10,654 nt of DNA from Chloroflexota bacterium (GTDB lineage Bacteria; Chloroflexota; Limnocylindria; QHBO01): positions 1 through 10,654 of the forward strand of contig JACDBZ010000150.1 in assembly GCA_013694645.1 (NCBI GenBank). Direction: 5' to 3'. The notes below the pieces were generated by a model. The model worked only from the letters and a program-made list of their open reading frames with translations, did no database searches and had not been told where the DNA came from. Position numbers and translations under genes: made by a program. Below, in pieces: positions 1 to 4,919 of this stretch. The first letter of the stretch is position 1. Each line of letters starts with the position of its first letter.

Positions 1-168
1 AATGTGAATGGCGGCGCGATTGCGCTCGGTCATCCCATCGGCGCATCCGGTGCCCGCGTGCTGACGACGCTCCTCCACGAGCTGCGTCGGCGTGGCGGCG
101 GGAAGGGCCTGGCTACCCTCTGCCTCGGCGGCGGGGGAGCGGTGGCCATGGCGATCGAAACCGTCTGA
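1..168 (+). CDS. Thiolase (acetyl-CoA acetyltransferase family), C-terminal end only
   Basis: The first 55 codons run open in frame 1 to a TGA at 166-168, and the gene begins upstream of the window. The visible part is the C-terminal catalytic region of a thiolase, which condenses or cleaves acyl-CoA thioesters in the cytoplasm. It contains the NxxGGAIALGHPIGASG signature, with the active-site His at visible residue 11. It also contains GLATLCLGGGGAVAMAIE, with the proton-transfer Cys at visible residue 41. Both catalytic residues are present, so the enzyme is probably active. Degradative and biosynthetic thiolases cannot be told apart from this fragment. The gene is followed by a small hairpin and a long gap, so it appears to be the last gene of its transcript. 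Confidence 0.95.
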   Translation, partial: NVNGGAIALGHPIGASGARVLTTLLHELRRRGGGKGLATLCLGGGGAVAMAIETV

Positions 169-188
169 GCTCAGGTTTCGGGACGTTC

Positions 189-207
189 GGGCCAACTGAA
201 TTGGCCC
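189..207 (+). terminator. Short hairpin after the thiolase gene, possible terminator
   Basis: A perfect 7-bp inverted repeat (GGGCCAA, loop CTGAA, TTGGCCC) begins 21 nt after the thiolase stop. No T-run follows. It may end or stabilise the thiolase transcript, but the stem is short and a chance occurrence is possible. Confidence 0.4.
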
Positions 208-658
208 TGTCACCGCCGAGACTGTCGTGCACGCCCCTCCGCGGTCGTGCGGCCAACCCGATGCGCCTCAACCGGGGATGCGGCCGGATTCGCCCCTCGC
301 CGGTGGTAGGGCCAATCCGCCTGGCAGACCAACGCGGCACACGGGGCGCATCAGGATCACGCGCGTCCCGGCCCCTGTCGAAGCCGCCCCAGCAGCGGGG
401 ATGGCTGGCTACCGATCCTGATAGCACTCGGGGTGATCGGTGACACCGGAACGGAGGCGAATGAGCCCGTAAGCGTTCGTTCGACACCGCTATCTGCGGG
501 ACCATCACTCCCACCAATATCGTGCGCGCGTACGCACCGCAAGGCCTCGCATGATCGATCCGTTATCACTGGCGGTGATGTCCCGCCCGGTGGAGACCAC
601 GGAGGCACGAGCCACCGCGCGTCGGTGATGTGGCCGCGTGTCGGAGCGGGTCCTGCGC

Positions 659-664
659 TAGAAT
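659..664 (+). promoter_or_regulatory. Likely -10 element of the gdhA promoter
   Basis: TAGAAT matches the sigma-70 type -10 consensus in five of six positions, in a GC-rich setting where AT-rich hexamers are uncommon. No good -35 box is visible about 17 bp upstream. Transcription would start near 671 and give a leader of roughly 95 nt before gdhA. Similar TAGANT elements precede the genes at 2782 and 7102, which supports the call. Confidence 0.45.
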
Positions 665-710
665 CGGCAACCGTCGCCCGCGACTCGGCCTGCTTCCGCC
701 TTCGGATCCA

Positions 711-730
711 TCGGCGCGTAGAGGCGCCGA
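711..730 (+). promoter_or_regulatory. Leader hairpin upstream of the gdhA ribosome binding site
   Basis: TCGGCGC (711-717) pairs perfectly with GCGCCGA (724-730) around a 6-nt loop, GTAGAG. It lies within the predicted gdhA leader, 15 nt before the AGGAGG at 746-751. It could stabilise the leader or affect translation, but the function is inferred from position only. Confidence 0.4.
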
Positions 731-745
731 GCCGCGATTGCATAC

Positions 746-751
746 AGGAGG
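746..751 (+). promoter_or_regulatory. Consensus ribosome binding site of gdhA, unusually far from the ATG
   Basis: AGGAGG is a perfect Shine-Dalgarno match but lies 15 nt from the ATG at 767, longer than the usual 5-10 nt. The in-frame CTG at 764 is the only nearer candidate start. The ATG is kept because the protein aligns well with family members from there. Confidence 0.6.
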
Positions 752-766
752 CACTCAGCGCACCTG

Positions 767-2035
767 ATGGCCAGCCAGAACCCGGTGGCGGAGGCCCCGA
801 ACATCTGGGGCATCGCCCAGTCCCAGTTTGACCACGCGGCCGACAGGCTCGACCTCGACGAGGGAATGCGTCGCGTGCTTCGCGTCCCGCAGCGTGAGCT
901 CACCGTCAACTTCCCGGTCACCATGGATGACGGAAGCGTCCAAGTCTTCACCGGCCACCGCGTCCAGCACAACGTGAGCCGAGGACCGGGCAAGGGCGGG
1001 ATCCGCTACCACCAGGACGTGACGCTCGACGAGGTGCGCGCGCTGGCGATGTGGATGAGCTGGAAGTGCGCCTGCGTCAACATTCCGTACGGAGGTGCCA
1101 AGGGCGGGGTCGTCGTGGATCCGAAGATGCTCTCCATTCGCGAGGTCGAGGGTCTGACGCGGCGCTTCACCACGGAGATCAGCCCGCTGATCGGTCCCGA
1201 CCGCGACATCCCGGCCCCCGATGTGAACACCAACGCGCAGACCATGGCCTGGATCATGGACACCTATTCCATGCACCGCGGATACACCGTCCACGGTGTC
1301 GTGACCGGAAAGCCGATCAGCGTGGGCGGATCTCTCGGCCGCAACGAGGCCACGGCACGCGGGGCGGTCTTCACGCTCCTCCAGGCGTCGAAGGCGCTGA
1401 ATGTCCCGCTCATCGATGCCCGTGTATCGATCCAGGGCTATGGCAACGCCGGGAGCATTGCTGCCACTCTGCTCGCCGCCGAAGGCGCTCGGATCGTCGC
1501 CGTGAGCGACTCGACCGGGGGCATCCACAATCCGTCCGGGCTCGATCCGGCGCGTGTGAGCGCCTGGAAGCAGGAGCACGGCACCGTCGTCGGCTTCCCT
1601 GGCTCCGACCAGGTCACGAACCAGGAGATCCTCGAGATCGACTGCGACATCCTCGTGCCGGCGGCGCTCGAGAACCAGATCACGAAGCACAACGCGCCGA
1701 GGGTCAAGGCGAGGATCGTGGCCGAGGCGGCCAACGGCCCGACGACCCCCGAGGCGGACGCGATCCTCCACGACCGCGGAGTGTTCAACATTCCCGACAT
1801 CCTCTGCAATGCGGGCGGCGTGACCGTCAGCTACTTCGAGTGGGTGCAGGACATGCAGAGCTTCTTCTGGACCGAGGATCGCATCAACGACAGCCTCAAG
1901 GGCATCATGGACCGCGCCTTCGAGGCGGTCCGCACCATGAGCGAACGGCACGCGGTCGACATGCGGACGGCGGCCTACATGGTGGCGGTGGCCCGCGTCG
2001 CCGAGGCGACCATGCTTCGCGGCCTCTACCCCTAG
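767..2035 (+). CDS. gdhA: Glutamate dehydrogenase
   Basis: This 422-residue protein is a hexameric-type Glu/Leu/Phe/Val dehydrogenase. It reversibly deaminates glutamate to 2-oxoglutarate and ammonia with NAD(P) in the cytoplasm. The N-terminal substrate domain has the glutamate-binding lysines K76 (GPGKGGIRYH) and K100, the catalytic K112 (PYGGAKGGV) and the catalytic D152 (APDVNT). The C-terminal Rossmann domain starts at GYGNAGS (residues 224-230). The late AGGVTVSYFEWVQ motif carries the serine that contacts the substrate side chain in known GDHs. Length and motifs are normal and all key residues are present, so it should be active. The lysine corresponding to K76 favours glutamate over leucine or phenylalanine. 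NAD versus NADP use cannot be decided by eye. A hairpin follows 10 nt after the stop, before the next gene. Confidence 0.97.
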   Translation: MASQNPVAEAPNIWGIAQSQFDHAADRLDLDEGMRRVLRVPQRELTVNFPVTMDDGSVQVFTGHRVQHNVSRGPGKGGIRYHQDVTLDEVRALAMWMSWKCACVNIPYGGAKGGVVVDPKMLSIREVEGLTRRFTTEISPLIGPDRDIPAPDVNTNAQTMAWIMDTYSMHRGYTVHGVVTGKPISVGGSLGRNEATARGAVFTLLQASKALNVPLIDARVSIQGYGNAGSIAATLLAAEGARIVAVSDSTGGIHNPSGLDPARVSAWKQEHGTVVGFPGSDQVTNQEILEIDCDILVPAALENQITKHNAPRVKARIVAEAANGPTTPEADAILHDRGVFNIPDILCNAGGVTVSYFEWVQDMQSFFWTEDRINDSLKGIMDRAFEAVRTMSERHAVDMRTAAYMVAVARVAEATMLRGLYP

Positions 2036-2044
2036 AACCATCCA

Positions 2045-2092
2045 GACCGATGTGGGCGCCGCCGTCGCAACGGCGCCCGTGCCGAATCGGTC
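2045..2092 (+). terminator. Two-tier hairpin between gdhA and the next gene (terminator or attenuator)
   Basis: The outer stem GACCGAT (2045-2051) pairs with ATCGGTC (2086-2092). The inner stem GGGCGCCG (2054-2061) pairs with CGGCGCCC (2071-2078). Both are perfect, separated by a small asymmetric internal loop, with a 9-nt terminal loop. The structure begins 10 nt after the gdhA stop and ends 5 nt before the AGGAGG of the downstream gene. Only a weak TCTT follows, so it could be partial termination, a processing site, or a roadblock that sets the ratio of the two proteins. Confidence 0.6.
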
Positions 2093-2097
2093 TTGCC

Positions 2098-2103
2098 AGG
2101 AGG
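2098..2103 (+). promoter_or_regulatory. Ribosome binding site fixing the start at 2112
   Basis: AGGAGG lies 8 nt before the ATG at 2112. This decides the start over an in-frame upstream ATG at 2052 that sits inside the hairpin and has no ribosome binding site. Confidence 0.85.
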
Positions 2104-2111
2104 AAGCTCCC

Positions 2112-2717
2112 ATGCTCGACCACGAAGAGCGATTTCTCTTTCGGGAGGAGATCCACAACCTGGCCAACGCGCTCGCGGATCCTGGCCAGCTCGACAATGT
2201 CGAGGACCTGCTCGCCGAGGTGACCACCAGCCCGCGTTTCGATGCCGACGTCTTCACCCTGGAGCGCTCGCTTCAGGTCATGCTGGGAGGTCGGGCGGGG
2301 TCGACGTTGGTCGGTCTGCTCACCGTCGACCGCGGAGTGTTCGAGGAGCTCGGCGAGATGGGCCTGCCCCCCGATGTCCACGAGCGGCTCGTGAGCTGGC
2401 GGGCGCGGTTCGGGCTCGTCATCGACAACGCCCTGAACTTCCTCAACAATCCCGACGGCATCCAGGGACATAACTTCGGCACCCAGCTGTCGCACAACGA
2501 GTCGGGCCTGACGCTCCAGGGCCGGCTGACCCTGGTTCGCTACAACAATGAGCCGCAGTTCTTCATCGCCGATGCGGACGTCCTGCTCAGTGTGGCCGCA
2601 GACATGCTCGAGCGACTGGGCGAGCATCTCGACCCTGACATGCTCGATGCCGATCTCGTGACCCGCCTGCGCGAGGGGGTCGACCTTGTCGAGCGCCGCA
2701 CGAAGAGCCGCACGTAG
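2112..2717 (+). CDS. Unrecognised 201-residue protein downstream of gdhA
   Basis: I do not recognise this family. The 201-residue protein has no signal peptide, membrane segment or clear catalytic motif. It looks mainly helical, acidic and cytoplasmic, with amphipathic stretches near residues 1-35 and 160-195. A central part, roughly residues 110-150, is richer in Asn and Gln and in short beta-like segments (for example GIQGHNFGTQLSHNESGLTLQG). The start is fixed by a perfect AGGAGG 8 nt upstream. It lies 76 nt after gdhA with a strong hairpin between, so it may be read through from the gdhA promoter at reduced level. That position hints at a link with nitrogen metabolism, but nothing in the protein itself shows it. 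Codon use and base composition match the neighbours, so recent transfer is unlikely. Confidence 0.8.
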   Translation: MLDHEERFLFREEIHNLANALADPGQLDNVEDLLAEVTTSPRFDADVFTLERSLQVMLGGRAGSTLVGLLTVDRGVFEELGEMGLPPDVHERLVSWRARFGLVIDNALNFLNNPDGIQGHNFGTQLSHNESGLTLQGRLTLVRYNNEPQFFIADADVLLSVAADMLERLGEHLDPDMLDADLVTRLREGVDLVERRTKSRT

Positions 2718-2743
2718 AGGCCACCTCAGCGCAGACGTGCGGC
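2707..2743 (+). terminator. Terminator-like hairpin overlapping the stop codon of the 201-residue gene
   Basis: GCCGCACGT (2707-2715) pairs perfectly with ACGTGCGGC (2735-2743). A small inner stem, GAGG/CCTC, sits in the loop at 2717-2727. The 5' arm covers the last codons and the first base of the TAG stop (2715-2717). No T-run follows. It sits directly before the promoter of the next gene and so probably separates the two transcription units. Confidence 0.55.
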
Positions 2744-2769
2744 GTGACAACACCTGGCCTCGCGCCGCA

Positions 2770-2775
2770 TAGACT
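2770..2775 (+). promoter_or_regulatory. -10 element giving a leaderless transcript for the gene at 2782
   Basis: TAGACT ends 6 nt before the GTG at 2782, so transcription would start at or next to the first base of the start codon. No ribosome binding site precedes the GTG, as expected for a leaderless mRNA. A GTGACA at 2744-2749 resembles a -35 box, but the 20-bp spacer is long. Confidence 0.55.
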
Positions 2776-2781
2776 GCGATC

Positions 2782-3888
2782 GTGAGCGCGCGTCGATCGG
2801 CGAAACGGGTGTTCCTGGCCGCGACCGGTCAGAACCGCGGCAAGACGACCACCAGCCTGGGCCTCCTCGCCGCCATCAGGGAGCGAGGATATCGGCTCGG
2901 ATTCATGAAACCGGTTGGGCAGCGCTACCTGGTCGTGGACGGTACGCGGGCGGATGAGGACGCCGTGCTCATGCAGGAGGTCTTCGACCTGCCCGATGCG
3001 CTCAACGACATGTCGCCGGTCACGCTTCCGCGGGGGTTCACGACCGATTTCATCATGGGCCGCATCGCCGATGACCTCGAGGCGCAGGTTCAAGCCGCGC
3101 ATGACCGGGTGGCGCTCGAGAAGGACCTGGTCGTCATCGAGGGCACCGGGCATGCCGGTGTGGGTGCCGTCATCGGGCTCTCCAACGCGCGCGCGGCGGC
3201 CCTGCTCGAGGCGCCCGTGATCATCGTGAGCGAGGGCGGTGTCGGCCGGCCGATCGACGAGATCGTGCTCAACCGTGCGCTGTTCGCCGCCCATGGCGTA
3301 AAGCTGCTCGGGGCGGTGGTCAACAAGGTCGACGTGGAATCGCACCCGCAGCTACCCGACATCCTGCGCCGCGGATTGGGCCTGCATGGCATCGAGCTGC
3401 TGGGATGCATTCCGTATTCCGACTTCCTGGCCAACCCGTCGCTCGAGCTGATCGTGACGCACCTGGACGGCGAGCTGCTCGCCGGTCGCGCCGAACCCGG
3501 GCGAACGATCGCGCACGTCGCCATCGGCGCGATGCAGGCGGAGCACGCCATCAGTCATCTGTCTGAACGAACCCTGCTGATCACACCGGGCGACCGCGAG
3601 GACCTGCTGCAGGCGGCACTCGACGCCAATCGGCGATCGGCCGCCGGCGCCCCCCTGGTGAGCGGCATCATCCTGAGTGGCGGCTATCGACCGTCCGATG
3701 CGCTTCTCCGGGCGCTCCGCGAGGCTGACCTGTTCGCCTATCTCGTGGAGACTGATACGTATCGAACCGCGCAGGCGGTCGACGAGATCCTGGTCAAGAC
3801 GCACGCGAGCGACACGGAGAAGATCGCGACCATCATCGACCTGGTGAGCGGGGCGATCGACGTGGACGGACTGCTCGCGCGCCTGTGA
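2782..3888 (+). CDS. P-loop (BioD/CobB-like) and DRTGG domain protein, related to the N-terminal part of phosphotransacetylase
   Basis: This 368-residue cytoplasmic protein starts with an AAA_26/dethiobiotin-synthetase-like NTPase domain, about residues 8-215. The P-loop is ATGQNRGKTTT with K21. KPVGQ (K43) follows, then acidic DEDA (59-61) and EGTGHAGVG (E120). A DRTGG-type domain follows, about residues 215-330, recognised by GDRED at 270-274 and SGGYRP at 299-304. This arrangement matches the N-terminal extension of long bacterial phosphotransacetylases, which senses metabolites. The C-terminal acetyltransferase domain is absent: the gene ends normally in TGA with a hairpin after it, so this is not a frameshift. 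It may be a free-standing regulator or an NTPase of unknown substrate. BioD itself is unlikely because of the DRTGG half and the lack of biotin genes nearby. The GTG start is supported by the -10 element 6 nt upstream. Confidence 0.8.
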   Translation: MSARRSAKRVFLAATGQNRGKTTTSLGLLAAIRERGYRLGFMKPVGQRYLVVDGTRADEDAVLMQEVFDLPDALNDMSPVTLPRGFTTDFIMGRIADDLEAQVQAAHDRVALEKDLVVIEGTGHAGVGAVIGLSNARAAALLEAPVIIVSEGGVGRPIDEIVLNRALFAAHGVKLLGAVVNKVDVESHPQLPDILRRGLGLHGIELLGCIPYSDFLANPSLELIVTHLDGELLAGRAEPGRTIAHVAIGAMQAEHAISHLSERTLLITPGDREDLLQAALDANRRSAAGAPLVSGIILSGGYRPSDALLRALREADLFAYLVETDTYRTAQAVDEILVKTHASDTEKIATIIDLVSGAIDVDGLLARL

Positions 3889-3899
3889 GGAGACGCGGA

Positions 3900-3932
3900 G
3901 GGAGGCCGGACGTGGGCACCCGCCGGCCTCCC
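3900..3932 (+). terminator. Strong hairpin terminator after the P-loop/DRTGG gene
   Basis: GGGAGGCCGG (3900-3909) pairs perfectly with CCGGCCTCCC (3923-3932) around a 13-nt loop, 11 nt after the stop codon. There is no T-run, as seen in several GC-rich bacteria. It probably works for the plus strand. The panC transcript arriving from the other side may also use it. Confidence 0.65.
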
Positions 3933-4041
3933 GAGGCACCTGCGACGAAACGCGGCCGTGGCCGCAGTCGCGGTGACGAGGCGCATCATACGGCGAGGGT
4001 GGCGGACCGCACTAGTACCTTTGGAGCACGCTGCATGTTTC

Positions 4042-4063
4042 GCGGGTATGCGTGACGACCCGC
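4042..4063 (-). terminator. Weak hairpin just after the panC stop
   Basis: GCGGGT (4042-4047) and ACCCGC (4058-4063) form a perfect 6-bp stem with a 10-nt loop, 1 nt beyond the panC stop on the minus strand. No T-run is present on that strand. The rest of 3933-4064 holds only a short dyad, GCGGCC-GT-GGCCGC, near 3952-3965, and no gene. Confidence 0.3.
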
Positions 4064-4064
4064 C

Positions 4065-4919
4065 CTATGCGACGTCCCAGGCCAGCGGCATGTTGTCGGT
4101 GAGCCGCGTCCGACTGATGCCGACGGCGATGAGCGCCAGCGCCGGGCCGGTGACCCGCCGAAGCTCGGCCAGGGTCGAGGCATCGGCGACGCTGACGTAG
4201 TCGATGCGGGCCGTCGACTCACGGGACAGCACCTCGGTCATCCGCCAGCGCAGCACCTCCGCGGATCGCTCCCCGGTGTCGTATGCGTCCCTGGCCGCCG
4301 TGAGCGCCTGGTACAGGCAGGCCGCCGCGTGGCGCTCCTCGATGCCCAGCTGCGCGTTGGCGCTCGACATCGCGAGGCCATCGTCCTCGCGAATGGTTGG
4401 ACAGATGACCAGGTCGACGTTCAGGAACAGGTCGCGCAGCATGCGTCGCACGATGACGACCTGTTGTGCGTGGCGCTGGCCGAGGTAGAGCCGTGCAGGA
4501 CCGACCAGGTGGACAAGCTTGAGCATGACCGTCGTCAGACCGTCGAGGTGGCCGGGTCGTGACGCGCCTTCCAGCTGACGGGTGAGGCCCTCGACGGTGA
4601 CGCGGGTCGTGTCGTCGGGTGGGTAGAGTGTTCCGACCTCCGGCACGAAGGCGATGTCGGCCTTGGCGTGCTCGAGCAGCGCCAGGTCCCGCGCGTGGTC
4701 ACGCGGGGCCCCCGATGCCTCGTCGAGCGAGGTGAACGAGCCGGGATTCGTGAAGCTCGAAACGACCACGCACCCGTTGTCGGCTCGCGCGCGGTGCACG
4801 AGCGAGAGCTGGCCGTCGTGCAGCATGCCCATCGTCGGCACGAACCCGACGCTGTCACCGGCAACGCGCCGATCGCGGATGGCCTCGCGGAGCTCGTCGG
4901 CCCGACGGACGACGATCAC
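4065..4919 (-). CDS. panC: PanC-like protein (pantothenate synthetase family) with altered active site
   Basis: PanC joins pantoate and beta-alanine using ATP. The GTG start at 4919 overlaps the coaBC stop as GTGA and gives 284 residues, the normal PanC length (E. coli has 283). An upstream ATG at 5003 would add an unrelated arginine-rich tail lying over coaBC. The fold signatures are clear: VGFVPTMGMLHDG at 24-36, EGASRPGH at 117-124, and REDDGLAMSS at 177-186. However, many catalytic positions differ. The HxGH motif reads H34-D-G-Q37. NPxQF reads NPGSF (S61). GEKD reads GQRH (147-150, so the Lys is Arg149 and the Asp is His150). SSRN reads SSAN (A187). N58, Q153, S185 and S186 are kept. The frame is intact and coupled to CoA genes, so it is not decaying. 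It may be a clade variant with compensations, a changed enzyme or a regulatory relative. The family call is firm but the activity is uncertain. Confidence 0.85.
   Translation of the reverse strand: MIVVRRADELREAIRDRRVAGDSVGFVPTMGMLHDGQLSLVHRARADNGCVVVSSFTNPGSFTSLDEASGAPRDHARDLALLEHAKADIAFVPEVGTLYPPDDTTRVTVEGLTRQLEGASRPGHLDGLTTVMLKLVHLVGPARLYLGQRHAQQVVIVRRMLRDLFLNVDLVICPTIREDDGLAMSSANAQLGIEERHAAACLYQALTAARDAYDTGERSAEVLRWRMTEVLSRESTARIDYVSVADASTLAELRRVTGPALALIAVGISRTRLTDNMPLAWDVA

Larger units (their letters stand above)
169..766. other. Long gene-free region upstream of gdhA
   Basis: No reading frame in this stretch of about 600 bp, on either strand, resembles a known protein or has a convincing ribosome binding site. 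The open frames that exist are the arginine- and proline-rich kind expected by chance in GC-rich DNA. Structures seen include the hairpin at 189-207; a 9-bp inverted repeat ATCAGGATC (350-358) with GATCCTGAT (414-422); CGGTG-A-CACCG (438-448); the dyad ATCAC-N5-GTGAT (565-579); a 9-bp direct repeat CGGTGATGT at 573-581 and 623-631, spaced exactly 50 bp; a -10-like element at 659-664; and a leader hairpin at 711-730. I recognise no riboswitch or tRNA. The region probably holds the control sites for gdhA. Confidence 0.6.

Noticed and set aside
460..500. A GTTCGTTCGAC sequence resembling a tRNA T-loop
   Set aside because: No matching acceptor stem, anticodon arm or D-arm could be found around it.
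113..743. Several open frames of 60-134 codons on both strands in the region before gdhA
   Set aside because: They overlap each other, have Arg/Pro/Ser-rich random composition and no convincing ribosome sites or known motifs.
2052..2111. An ATG-like upstream start (2052) for the 201-residue protein
   Set aside because: It lies in the two-tier hairpin with no ribosome site, whereas the ATG at 2112 has AGGAGG 8 nt upstream.
1051..2223. A 390-codon plus-strand frame inside gdhA and the following gene
   Set aside because: Composition is arginine/glycine/histidine-rich, typical of a shifted frame in GC-rich coding DNA, and it overlaps a sure gene.
755..2257. A 500-codon open frame on the minus strand across gdhA
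   Set aside because: It is the antisense shadow of gdhA: rich in Arg, His, Asp and Val, with no motif and no ribosome site. The plus strand encodes a clear glutamate dehydrogenase.
3933..4064. Possible small gene or RNA between the converging P-loop/DRTGG gene and panC
   Set aside because: No frame with a ribosome site or recognisable product exists. Only short GC dyads are visible, so I treat it as spacer with terminators.
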